A DNA stretch of 54,026 nt, from contig CAIUOG010000123.1 of assembly GCA_903900705.1 (NCBI GenBank), forward strand, positions 1 to 54,026, in the 5' to 3' direction. Positions 34,746 through 43,144 of this stretch are shown in pieces (position 1 is the first letter of the stretch; the number at the start of each line of letters is the position of its first letter). Source of the DNA: an uncultured Acidobacteriia bacterium (GTDB taxonomy: Bacteria; Acidobacteriota; Terriglobia; Bryobacterales; Bryobacteraceae). The position numbers and the translations under genes are program-made. The notes below the pieces were generated by a model, which made no database searches, was not told the DNA's origin, and saw nothing but the letters and a program-made list of their open reading frames with translations.

Positions 34746-35672
34746 TCAGTCCGGATAGCTTTCGTTGGCTTTTACGATTCTGATTCTATGATCGGTGAAG
34801 CTTTTGTGCGCTCCGGGGAGATCGAGCTTCGGCATGTGGCAGGACACGCAGAGCTTTTTCGCGATCGGACAGGCGTTCGTGGATCGCTGTGCGTGGCAGG
34901 CGAGGCATCGGGCGTCATAATTGGCTTCGTTTGTTTCGAGCGGGGCGTGCGGATCATGGCAGGCGGTGCAGCGAATGCGGGCGTCGGTGGCGTCATAACA
35001 TTTGCTGCCCGCAAGGCGGTAGGGCTGGAAGCGCACGTTCTGGATGCCGCGGGGACCTTTCAGGGAGATCTCAGCCCAGGTGCGGTGGCATTCCCCGCAG
35101 AAATCGGACTGTTCTTCGGTGGTGAGACGGGCCAGTTTGCGAGGGAGCTTTGCAGGGTCGGAGAGGTGCGCTTCCGAAGCACCATGGCATCGCTCGCACT
35201 GAATACCAGCAAGAGGACCGGTGGAGTGGCAGGAGAAACACTGGCGCGCTTCGGAAACCGGGATGAGCCGGCCGGCCGCTTCGGCCAGACTGTGCGGCGT
35301 GATGGACTGCTGACCAATGGTGAGATCGAGCGCGCCGAGGGTACCGTAATAGCTGGCGCGGCTCTCGTACCAGCGGTTGTCCCGCTGATAGAGCCAGGTC
35401 TGCCCGGTGGAACCCTGGCCGAACGTCCAGGCGAGTGGGAACTTCAGGATGCCAGTGCCATCGGAAACCGTGTAATCGGACCCGTTGACCTCATACGAGT
35501 AGAGGCCCAGGCGTGTTTGGAGTCGCCGGTTCCCTCCCCCGGGTTGCAGCGCTCGCGTCATTCCCGCATCAGCGAATCTCGCGGTCTCTTTGCGGTGACA
35601 GGGGGCGCAGTCTTCCGGCGATCCGCCCTGTGCGCGCAGTGCAAACAGGCAGAAAAAAGCGGCGAGACTCAC
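34746..35672 (-). CDS. Secreted heptaheme c-type cytochrome
   Basis: 308 residues from a GTG overlapping the TPR stop (GTGA). A short signal ([14 protein letters not shown]) is followed by seven CXXCH haem sites: CAPCH, CFSCH, CERCH, CGECH, CTACH, CLACH and CVSCH, with extra histidines as possible sixth ligands. It resembles the multihaem cytochromes related to cytochrome c554 and the doubled-CXXCH family, which move electrons in the periplasm or reduce nitrogen compounds. No catalytic enzyme partner is adjacent; the two operon partners are a TPR protein and an FG-GAP propeller, so a surface electron-transfer complex is possible. Confidence 0.9.
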   Translation of the reverse strand: MSLAAFFCLFALRAQGGSPEDCAPCHRKETARFADAGMTRALQPGGGNRRLQTRLGLYSYEVNGSDYTVSDGTGILKFPLAWTFGQGSTGQTWLYQRDNRWYESRASYYGTLGALDLTIGQQSITPHSLAEAAGRLIPVSEARQCFSCHSTGPLAGIQCERCHGASEAHLSDPAKLPRKLARLTTEEQSDFCGECHRTWAEISLKGPRGIQNVRFQPYRLAGSKCYDATDARIRCTACHDPHAPLETNEANYDARCLACHAQRSTNACPIAKKLCVSCHMPKLDLPGAHKSFTDHRIRIVKANESYPD

Positions 35673-36778
35673 TTGATATTGAGTCCCTGCTGCTGTTTGA
35701 GCTGCGCGGCCGCGTTGAGTTTCTGTACGATGGCGCGTTCGCGGTCACCGTCGGGTTTTCGTTTCAGCCGGTAATAAATGGTGGCGAGCGCGACGTGCGC
35801 TTCGGTGAAGGCCGGCTCTTCCTTTACGATGGCTTCGAGTTCGGCGCGAGCGTCTTCCGCACTGCCTTCCTGCAGTCGGATGGTCGCGAGGTGATAGCGG
35901 GCGCGCAGTTCGCCGGGGCGCACGACGAGCGCTCGTTGCAGACAGGCGCGGGCCTCATCGTACTTCTGTTCGTCCTTCAGCAGCACGGCCAGTTGCAGAT
36001 TGGAAGCATAGTCGTTCGGGTTGGCTTCGAGGGCCTTACGGAAGGCCTCGGTTGCTCCCGCGGCGTCGCCGGTGCGGACCAGCGCCTGTCCGTAGTAGGT
36101 GTAGACATCGGGCAGCTTCGGATTGAGTTCGACGGCCTTCGACAGGTCCGCAAGGGCTTCCGGAAACTCCCCGGCGGAGAGTTTCGCCGTACCCAGCAGC
36201 AGACGGGATTCGGCGGAATCGCCATTGCGCAGGATGCGATCGATGATAGTCTGACCGCGTGCGATCTGGTTGTCGCGAACAAGGGCGGTACCGAAGAGGT
36301 AGGCGATAGCAAGGTCATCCTGGCGCTGATCGGCCAGTGGCGCGAGCAGTTCCGTCACGTTGCGGTTTCTGCCCATGGCGAGCCAGCAATCGGCCAGGAG
36401 CAGTGTGGGCTGCAACTGGTCGGGAACGGCTTTGTGAACGCGTTCGAAGGTGGCGGCGGCCAGAGCGGTCTGGCCGGATTTGTAATAGGCGAGGCCGAGG
36501 TTCATTTCGACCGCCGGATTTGGCTGCAGTTTGAGGGCGAGTTTGTATTGCGGAATGGCGTCGAGATAGCGGCCGGAGCGGGAGTAGGCCGCGCCGAGAT
36601 TGGAGAGCGCGAGCGGAGAATTGGGGCGAGCGGCCAGGTAGCGGCGGTACGCGTCTATTGCGCCATCAGTATCGCCGGTCTGCTGGAGCCCGATGGCATG
36701 CTTCAGAATGTCTTCGTTCGGGTCGGACTGCAGGAGCAGAACGGCTGCGAGCACGCGGATCAGTAGGAATATCGGCAT
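35669..36778 (-). CDS. Exported TPR protein
   Basis: 369 residues. A hydrophobic N-terminus (IFLLIRVLAAVLLLQ) suggests export, and the rest is a chain of about nine TPR units (AIDAYRRYLAARPNSPLALS, AVELNPKLPDVYTYYGQALV, and so on). TPR arrays hold complexes together. It is first in the operon with the heptaheme cytochrome and the FG-GAP protein, so it may scaffold them. The ATG directly follows the U-run of the receptor 3 terminator, and no ribosome site is visible, see findings. Confidence 0.87.
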   Translation of the reverse strand: MPIFLLIRVLAAVLLLQSDPNEDILKHAIGLQQTGDTDGAIDAYRRYLAARPNSPLALSNLGAAYSRSGRYLDAIPQYKLALKLQPNPAVEMNLGLAYYKSGQTALAAATFERVHKAVPDQLQPTLLLADCWLAMGRNRNVTELLAPLADQRQDDLAIAYLFGTALVRDNQIARGQTIIDRILRNGDSAESRLLLGTAKLSAGEFPEALADLSKAVELNPKLPDVYTYYGQALVRTGDAAGATEAFRKALEANPNDYASNLQLAVLLKDEQKYDEARACLQRALVVRPGELRARYHLATIRLQEGSAEDARAELEAIVKEEPAFTEAHVALATIYYRLKRKPDGDRERAIVQKLNAAAQLKQQQGLNIK

Positions 36779-36780
36779 CG

Positions 36781-36825
36781 AAAAAGAAAAAAACGGAGGG
36801 CGTCTCAGTTTCGAGATGCCCTCCG
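36781..36825 (-). terminator. Intrinsic terminator of receptor 3
   Basis: CGGAGGGCGTCTC at 36794-36806, loop AGTTTC, and GAGATGCCCTCCG at 36813-36825: a 13-bp stem with one G-U pair. On the minus strand it is followed by a T-rich run (TTTTTTTCTTTTT). It lies 28 bases after the receptor 3 stop and directly before the TPR gene. Confidence 0.92.
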
Positions 36826-36852
36826 CTGTATTCTACGCTCCGGAGTCAGGGT

Positions 36853-39800
36853 TTAGAAAGTCGCCTTGACCTGAAGCTGGACAATGCGATGGCCCTGTTT
36901 GGTGGTCACGATGCCGAACAGCGGGGTATTGATCTGTCCCGCGGTGGTCCCGCTGCCCGCAAAGCCGAGGTTGAGGTTGCTGCCGTTGAACGACCACAGT
37001 GGGTGGTTCAGGAAGTTGTAGCCGTCGATCCGGAACTGGAGCTTGATCTTTTCCATGATGGAGAAGTTCTTGAACACACCGAGATCGGCATTGAAGTACG
37101 CCGGACCGTAGACAGCCGGGAGTACCGTGGGTCCATTCTGGCCAACCTGCGTGGGGAAGCTGAAGCAGGAGGCGTTGATGAACTGATTGGGCCCGAGGTT
37201 CTTACGGGGGTCGCAGGTGAGAATCGGATTGAGCTGAATGTTCGGCGTACCGAGCAGCGACGTGTTCCCGACGTTGAAGGTGGTGCCGGGAATTTTGTAA
37301 CCGTTCAGCGAAAGGCTGAAATTCTGTCCGCGCTGGCCGGTGAGATTCGCGCCGCTCTGCACCTGCACGATGCCGGAGAACTGCCAGCCATTGATGAAGC
37401 CGCCAGCCAGTTTGTTGTGGACGACCTTGCCCATGTCATACGAGTAGAGCAGGTTGAAGATGTGAGGGCGGTTGGTGGCCTGCACGCCATAGTCGTTCCG
37501 AAGATTGAAGGAATCGAGCGTGGGGCTCAGGATGCCTAGTGCCTTGCCGAAGGTGTAGTTGGCGCTGAGCAGCGTGCGACCTTTGGAGCGCATGTACTTG
37601 ACCTGCATCGAGTTGTAATTCGCGTACAGGTTATTGGTGGCGAGGTTGATATCGCTGATGCCCAGCAGAGGACGGAAGTTATTGGCCGTCAGCGAGTTCG
37701 GATCCACGCCCTTGTTGTTGGCGGAGAGCATGGCGCCGACCGGCACGGCATTGATGTCGCTGCCGGCGCCGCCGCTGGTGTTCAGAATGTGGTGCGTCTG
37801 GTTGCCGACGTACGCCACTTCCAACAATCCGGACCAGGGGACACGCTGCGACACCGTAAAGCTGTAGCTGTCGGTGACGGGATTGTCGCTGTCCTTCGAA
37901 TCGACCGCGCCAATCGAGAGCGCAGCCGTGTTGAACGGCAGGGTATCGAGTTCACTGGCGAGCAGCGGAGTGGCGGTGGCGGAACCGGCCCAGGGAGTAT
38001 TCACCGTGCCCTGATTGTTCGTGAGATTGACGGTCTGCGTGCCGGCGGAAACGTTGAGACCGGTGGTGAACTGTCCGGAGTGGTAGTAGTAACGGCCCCA
38101 ACCGCCGCGCAGAACGGTTTTGCCCGTACCGAAAAGATCGTACGCGACGCCGAAGCGGGGCTGGTAAAACGCTGCGCGGGTGGGGAAGCCGCTAACCGGA
38201 ACGCTGGGGTCGCGCTTGTTCCAGACGAAGCCGCAATACTGCAGCGGCGTGCAACTGGAACTGTACTTCGAGGGGTCGAAGATGGAGTAGCCGAAGCCCA
38301 GGTTATCGGTCCAGGGAGTGAAGCGCGTGATGCGGATACCGAGTTCCAGAGTCAACTGCTTGCTGACTTTCCACGAATCCTGCACGAAACCTTCGTAGGT
38401 GTTGTAGGAGATGTCGTTGATCCGGTTGAAGTTAGTTTCGGTGTAGGCGTTCATGTTGCCGATGATCATGTCGGCCCAGGCGCTGCCCAGCGAGTTGGAA
38501 CTGGTGCTGGTGTAGGTCATCGCGCCCTGGGTGCTGGCGTTATTCGGCTGAGCATTGCGGATGTGCTCCCAGAAGATGCCGGCCTTCAGGGTGTGTTTTC
38601 CCCAGATTTTAGAGACCGTATCGCTGAAGCTGGGCAACCACTTATCGGCGTAGAGGCCCTGGACGGAGCCGCCCACTTCAAAGCCGCCGTAGGTGCCGAT
38701 GCTGGGCACTTCGCCGGAGGCGTTGATGTTCGGGAACTGCGTCACCCCGTTTTTGAACAGGCCCTTATAGCCGTAGCCAACCGTGGAGCGGGTCACTTTG
38801 GAAGGGTCGGCAAAGACGTTCGGGAAGCCGATGAAGGTGTAGCCGAAGACTGCTTCGTTCGTCATGGACGAGTTGAAGACGTGGGTGAGGGACGCGGTCA
38901 CGGAATCGGACTGGTTCTTGCCCTGAATCGGCGTCGGGTACGGCTGCGCGTTGGTCTGCGCGGAGGACCACAGGCCGATCGGGAACAGCTGGACTTCACG
39001 CTGCATGTTGTAGCGAACGTAGAGCTTCGTGTTGTCGCTGATGCTGTAGTCGATGCGGGTCATCCACTGGAAGTTGTTCTGGTTGAAGGTCCGGTCGTCC
39101 ACCCAGTTGAAGCCACCGTTGGAGTTGGGGTCGGCGTTCGGCATCTGGAAGAGGTTCATCAGAGCCTGGGTGTTCGGGTTGATGGCGGATTTGGGGACAA
39201 TGCCGCCCGGAAACTGCGCGATGCCGCGGGAGTTCAGCTGCGACGGCGCCTGGCCGCTGCTGCCGAGAATCGTACCCAGCTTAGCCAGTTCTCCGGGTGA
39301 AAAATCGCCATTTCGCATGCCTGCGGTGGGGACGGTGGCACGCAGGAGCCCAGTATCCAGCACCTGATAGTAGTACTGGTAGCCAGTAAAGAAGAAGAGC
39401 TTGTCGCGTTTGCGGTTAAAGTTGACCTTCGGAAGCTGCACGGGACCGCCGAGCGTAAAGCCGGGGTAATAGTAGGCGTTGGTGGGACGGGCGGTGCGGC
39501 TGTAGTTCGAGAGCCAGTCATTGGCGTTCAGAACGGCGTTTCGCGCAGAGAGGAAGGCGGAACCATGATAGTTCTGACCGCCGCCTTTGGCGACCGAGCT
39601 GATCACGCCCGGGCCCTTCTGATTCTCGGCGCTGAAGTTGGACATGGTCACCTTGAACTCCGAGATCATGTTCGAGTTGGGATTGACCGGCGTGGCGCAG
39701 TTGCAGCCGGGGTCGGAGACGTGCGCGCCGTCGGCAGTGACGTCAAGAGAGTTGCCGGGAAGCCCGTTGTACGAGTAAGCGCCGTTGAGGGGGCTCTGGT

Positions 39801-40380
39801 TGCCGCCGCCGCCGTTGCCGTTGATGCCGATGGTCTGACCGTTGTAGTTCGCCCCGTTCGAAGTGCCGTTCGAAATACCGAAGCCGGGCATGATTTTGAT
39901 GAATTCCGCAGCGTTGGTTCCGAGCTGGACAAAGTTATCCAGTTCCTTGGAGGTCAGGCGATCCGCCTTTTCACCGGAATCGACGGGAGCCACCAGGTCG
40001 ATATCGCCGGTGACTTCCACCACATTCGAGGTACTGCCGACCTTGAGAGCTACGTTGACATTGATTTTGTCGCCGCCGAGGATGGAAATGCCGGTTTCCT
40101 TGAAGGATTCGAACCCTTTCGCGGTCACAGTCAGCTGGTATGCGCCCGGGGGGACGGAAACAAAGGTGTAGTAACCATCATGGTTGGCTACCGTGTCGCG
40201 CTGGGAACCGGATTGCTGGTCCCGAAGCTGGAGAGTCGCGCCCGCAACCACCGCGCCGGAGGGGTCTGATATGACACCAGTCAGAGTGCCATAGATGGAC
40301 TGCGCCTGCGCGCTGCCGGAAATAAGTGCGAATAATGCAAGGCCGAGCGCAATCGGCGCGCGGTTGACAAAGGATCTCAT
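36853..40380 (-). CDS. Oar-like TonB-dependent outer-membrane receptor 3
   Basis: 1175 residues. The ATG at 40380 opens a Sec signal (APIALGLALFALISGSAQA); longer frames upstream only extend into the promoter. The regulatory domain (YGTLTGVISDPSGAVVAGA) covers about 30-115, then plug and barrel, ending in LQVKATF. It is the largest of the three receptors. AGGAG lies 13 bases before the ATG, rather far. A promoter with three GAAAGATG repeats lies about 140 bases upstream, pointing to specific activation. Substrate unknown. A strong terminator follows. Confidence 0.93.
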   Translation of the reverse strand: MRSFVNRAPIALGLALFALISGSAQAQSIYGTLTGVISDPSGAVVAGATLQLRDQQSGSQRDTVANHDGYYTFVSVPPGAYQLTVTAKGFESFKETGISILGGDKINVNVALKVGSTSNVVEVTGDIDLVAPVDSGEKADRLTSKELDNFVQLGTNAAEFIKIMPGFGISNGTSNGANYNGQTIGINGNGGGGNQSPLNGAYSYNGLPGNSLDVTADGAHVSDPGCNCATPVNPNSNMISEFKVTMSNFSAENQKGPGVISSVAKGGGQNYHGSAFLSARNAVLNANDWLSNYSRTARPTNAYYYPGFTLGGPVQLPKVNFNRKRDKLFFFTGYQYYYQVLDTGLLRATVPTAGMRNGDFSPGELAKLGTILGSSGQAPSQLNSRGIAQFPGGIVPKSAINPNTQALMNLFQMPNADPNSNGGFNWVDDRTFNQNNFQWMTRIDYSISDNTKLYVRYNMQREVQLFPIGLWSSAQTNAQPYPTPIQGKNQSDSVTASLTHVFNSSMTNEAVFGYTFIGFPNVFADPSKVTRSTVGYGYKGLFKNGVTQFPNINASGEVPSIGTYGGFEVGGSVQGLYADKWLPSFSDTVSKIWGKHTLKAGIFWEHIRNAQPNNASTQGAMTYTSTSSNSLGSAWADMIIGNMNAYTETNFNRINDISYNTYEGFVQDSWKVSKQLTLELGIRITRFTPWTDNLGFGYSIFDPSKYSSSCTPLQYCGFVWNKRDPSVPVSGFPTRAAFYQPRFGVAYDLFGTGKTVLRGGWGRYYYHSGQFTTGLNVSAGTQTVNLTNNQGTVNTPWAGSATATPLLASELDTLPFNTAALSIGAVDSKDSDNPVTDSYSFTVSQRVPWSGLLEVAYVGNQTHHILNTSGGAGSDINAVPVGAMLSANNKGVDPNSLTANNFRPLLGISDINLATNNLYANYNSMQVKYMRSKGRTLLSANYTFGKALGILSPTLDSFNLRNDYGVQATNRPHIFNLLYSYDMGKVVHNKLAGGFINGWQFSGIVQVQSGANLTGQRGQNFSLSLNGYKIPGTTFNVGNTSLLGTPNIQLNPILTCDPRKNLGPNQFINASCFSFPTQVGQNGPTVLPAVYGPAYFNADLGVFKNFSIMEKIKLQFRIDGYNFLNHPLWSFNGSNLNLGFAGSGTTAGQINTPLFGIVTTKQGHRIVQLQVKATF

Positions 40381-40521
40381 TGTTGGGTTTAGACTCCTGG
40401 ACCGAAGCTGAATCGGAAACCAGTCTATATAATCGGGCGACGGCGCGCAATAACCGACAGATGATTTATCGCCACTTTTTCCCGGGAACGTCCGGGGGAG
40501 CGTTTTCCCTTTCGGGTCCGG

Positions 40522-40589
40522 AGGATAGCCAACACACCCGAAAGATGTCAAGTGATTGCCGGAAAGATGAAGGGCTTCATCGAAAGATA
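40522..40589 (-). promoter_or_regulatory. Receptor 3 promoter with three GAAAGATG direct repeats
   Basis: On the minus strand a perfect -35 TTGACA (40546-40551) is followed after 18 bases by TATCCT (40522-40527). On the + strand, GAAAGATG-type repeats lie at 40540-40547 (overlapping the -35), 40562-40569 and 40582-40589 (last base A), 22 and 20 bases apart, all on one face of the helix. They are also upstream of tolC on the other strand. Confidence 0.5.
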
Positions 40590-40625
40590 AACACAATCGC
40601 GAGGGTACGAAGGTTAAATTAGGAT

Positions 40626-41894
40626 TTGAGACTGCAACCGCCCCGCAAATCAGTCCGGCTTTGCGCGGGCCTCGTATTTGCAAGCTTCTCCCCCTTTCAC
40701 GCGCTCGCACAGCAGCCTCTGACGTGGCAGCAGTTGCGGGCGAAGTTTGAAACGGCCAACCCTACACTCAGGGCGGGACAGCTTTCAATTGACGAAGCCC
40801 GTACGATGGAAATCACGGCGTTTCTGCGACCCAATCCGTCGCTGACAACGGCGCTGGATCAGTTGAACCCGTTCACCCCGAATCCGTATCGTCCGCTCGG
40901 TTCGGCCTTTCCGCTGCTCTCAGCCAGCTACCTCCACGAACGCGGGAACAAGCGTGAACTGCGCCTCGAAAGCGCGAAGAAGAACACGGCCATTACGGTC
41001 TCCCAGCAGGAAGATCTGGAACGGAACCTCATCTTCAGCCTGCGGAACGCGTTTGTAATGACGCTGCAGCAAAAGGCGATCCTGCAGGTCACGAAAGACA
41101 ACCTCGCCTACTATGACCGGTTTCTCGCCGTCAGCCAGGAGCGGCTGAAGGCTGGCGACATCGCGCAGGTGGATATGATGCGGCTCGAACTGCAGCGGGT
41201 CCAGTTCGAATCGGATGTGCAGACCGCCGAGGTGAATGTGAGAACCGCGAAGATCCAGTTGCTCAACCTGCTGAATGACCGGACGCCCGTCGAACAATTC
41301 GACGTGACCGGCAACTTCGACTTCGGAGAGAACCTGACTCCACTCGAAGAGTTCCGACAACTGGCCCTGGCGACCCGGCCGGATCTTCGCATTGCCATGC
41401 AGGCGGTGGATAAGGCCCGGACCGATCATGATCTGGCAGTCGCCAACGGTTCCACTGACCCGACCTTTTCCGTAGACTCTGGGCGCAACCCGCCGATTCC
41501 CGCATATGTCGGCTTCAGCATGAACATTCCGCTGCGCATCTTCGACCGAAACCAGGGCGAGAAGGAACGGACGGCGATTGACATCCGGCGGAACCAGCGG
41601 CTGGAGGAGGTGGCCAAAGCACAGGTTTTCAGTGATGTGGACTCTTCCTACGCGGTGCTCAACAGCAGTCTGACGCTGTTGCGACCGTACAAGCAAAAGT
41701 ATCTGGATGAGGCGACCAGGGTGCGGGATACGGTCGCGTTCGCTTACCAGCGTGGAGGCGCTTCCCTGCTCGACTTTCTCAGTGCGGAAAACGATTACCG
41801 GAGCATCCGGCTGAACTATCTCAATCTGGTGGGTTCTTATCTGACGGCGGCGAGCCAGCTGAATCTCGCGGTGGGCCGGGAGGTGATTCAGTGA
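40626..41894 (+). CDS. TolC-family outer-membrane efflux protein (CzcC-like)
   Basis: 422 residues. The in-frame stop at 40620 and the lack of any ATG or GTG before residue 60 leave TTG at 40626 as the start; the AGGA site is unusually close (1 base). A signal peptide follows (LCAGLVFASFSPFHALAQ), then two repeats of the TolC/OEP coiled-coil domain (LTWQQLRAKFETANPTLRAG, and AEVNVRTAKIQLLNLLNDRT). It forms the outer channel of a tripartite efflux pump with the adaptor and RND genes that follow. The adaptor start overlaps its stop (GTGA). Confidence 0.9.
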   Translation: MRLQPPRKSVRLCAGLVFASFSPFHALAQQPLTWQQLRAKFETANPTLRAGQLSIDEARTMEITAFLRPNPSLTTALDQLNPFTPNPYRPLGSAFPLLSASYLHERGNKRELRLESAKKNTAITVSQQEDLERNLIFSLRNAFVMTLQQKAILQVTKDNLAYYDRFLAVSQERLKAGDIAQVDMMRLELQRVQFESDVQTAEVNVRTAKIQLLNLLNDRTPVEQFDVTGNFDFGENLTPLEEFRQLALATRPDLRIAMQAVDKARTDHDLAVANGSTDPTFSVDSGRNPPIPAYVGFSMNIPLRIFDRNQGEKERTAIDIRRNQRLEEVAKAQVFSDVDSSYAVLNSSLTLLRPYKQKYLDEATRVRDTVAFAYQRGGASLLDFLSAENDYRSIRLNYLNLVGSYLTAASQLNLAVGREVIQ

Positions 41895-43030
41895 GGCGAA
41901 CGAGTTTCTGGAAGATGGTATTGTGCGCTGGTCTGGTGCTGGTATCGGCGGCGTGCAGCAAAGAGAAAAAGGCGGACCCGGCGGCGGAAGCGCCCCCGGC
42001 GAACGTCCAGGTTGAGCATACCGGCGATTCGGCCACGGTCAAGGTGGATCATCCCGAGCAATTCCCTGTGGTGGCAGCCGCAAAATACGAGGCTGCGGCG
42101 GAGTTGAATGTGACCGGCACCGTTGCTCCCGACGTGGCTCGGGCAGTACCGGTGATCACGCTGGCTTCGGGCCGCGTGCTCGAAGTACACGCGCGGTTGG
42201 GGGACACGGTCACCAAAGGCCAACTGCTGATGCGGGTGCAAAGCACGGATATTTCGGGCGCATTTTCCGACTACCGTCAGTCACTGGCGGACCAGACACT
42301 GGCGAAGACACAACTGGAACGCGCAAAAATCCTGCTCGACAAGGGCGCGATCGCCCAGAAGGATTACGAACTGGCGGTGAATGCGGCGGACAAGGCCAAC
42401 GTGATGGTGGAAAATCTGCGCGAACGGATTCGCGTGCTGGGCGCGGATATCAACAAGCCTTCCGCGATTGTGGACATCGTGGCTCCGATCACCGGTGTGA
42501 TTACGGATCAGCAGGTGACGGCGGCGGCCGGGGTGCAGGGACTGTCATCCCCCAATCCATTCACGATTTCGGATCTTTCCACCGTCTGGATCATTTGCGA
42601 CGTCTATGAGAACGATCTGAAGAGCGTCCGGCTTGGCGAAACCGCCAGCGTCCGACTGAACGCGTATCCGGATCAGACGTTCACAGGGAAGGTCAGCAAC
42701 ATCGGACCGGTGCTGGACCCGAATCTGCGAACGGCCAAGGTTCGCATTGAGATGAAGAATTCCGGGAATATGCGGGTGGGGATGTTTGTCACGGCGACCT
42801 TCCGGGGTACGGAGAAACAGGTCCACGCCAGCGTGCCGGCAACCGCCGTGTTGCATCTGCATGACCGCGATTGGGTCTACGCGCCGAGTGGCGGGAACAC
42901 TTTCCGGCAGATTGAGGTGAAGGGCGGCCGCATGCTGCCGCCAAATCTGCAGGAGATCCTTTCCGGCATCGCGCCGGGTGACCCTGTGGTGACAAACGCT
43001 CTGGTGCTGCAGAACACTACCTCGCAGTAG
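41891..43030 (+). CDS. RND efflux periplasmic adaptor (CzcB/CusB-like)
   Basis: 379 residues with a lipoprotein-like N-terminus (LVLVSAAC, Cys22). Typical adaptor layout: a biotinyl-lipoyl hairpin (VITLASGRVLEVHARLGDTV), a long alpha-hairpin with DYRQSLADQTLAKTQLERAK, and a beta-barrel domain (TVWIICDVYENDLKSVRLGE). It links the RND pump to the TolC-type channel. It is the only adaptor gene in the cluster although two RND pump genes follow. A 114-base gap, holding a small hairpin (43102-43119), separates it from the first pump, in contrast with the other tightly packed genes. Confidence 0.9.
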   Translation: MRRTSFWKMVLCAGLVLVSAACSKEKKADPAAEAPPANVQVEHTGDSATVKVDHPEQFPVVAAAKYEAAAELNVTGTVAPDVARAVPVITLASGRVLEVHARLGDTVTKGQLLMRVQSTDISGAFSDYRQSLADQTLAKTQLERAKILLDKGAIAQKDYELAVNAADKANVMVENLRERIRVLGADINKPSAIVDIVAPITGVITDQQVTAAAGVQGLSSPNPFTISDLSTVWIICDVYENDLKSVRLGETASVRLNAYPDQTFTGKVSNIGPVLDPNLRTAKVRIEMKNSGNMRVGMFVTATFRGTEKQVHASVPATAVLHLHDRDWVYAPSGGNTFRQIEVKGGRMLPPNLQEILSGIAPGDPVVTNALVLQNTTSQ

Positions 43031-43101
43031 CGAACGGCAGCCCATTCCAAACACAACGCGTGATGGCGAACGGGTTCCCCTGGGGAATGCGCAGGGGCGG
43101 A

Positions 43102-43119
43102 GCCTGCCCGATTGCAGGC
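43102..43119 (+). promoter_or_regulatory. Hairpin between adaptor and first RND pump
   Basis: GCCTGC ccgatt GCAGGC, a 6-bp stem in the 114-base gap before the first RND gene, 26 bases ahead of its ATG. There is no U-run, so it is not a classical terminator. It may mark an RNA-processing point that sets the adaptor-to-pump ratio; that is a guess. Confidence 0.3.
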
Positions 43120-43144
43120 AGCAGAGAGAAGACAGGTCAGATCC

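Noticed and set aside
37789-39300. Open frame of 503 codons on the + strand
   Set aside because: Antisense to receptor 3; composition and lack of any motif mark it as a shadow.
40540-40589. Direct repeats as a LytTR-type binding site
   Set aside because: The spacing fits LytTR regulators, but the repeat lacks the GTT core and no LytTR gene is in the window.
43072-43095. TTCCCC/GGGGAA palindrome as a terminator after the adaptor
   Set aside because: Short stem, two-base loop, no U-run, and the pump genes behind it clearly belong to the same cluster.
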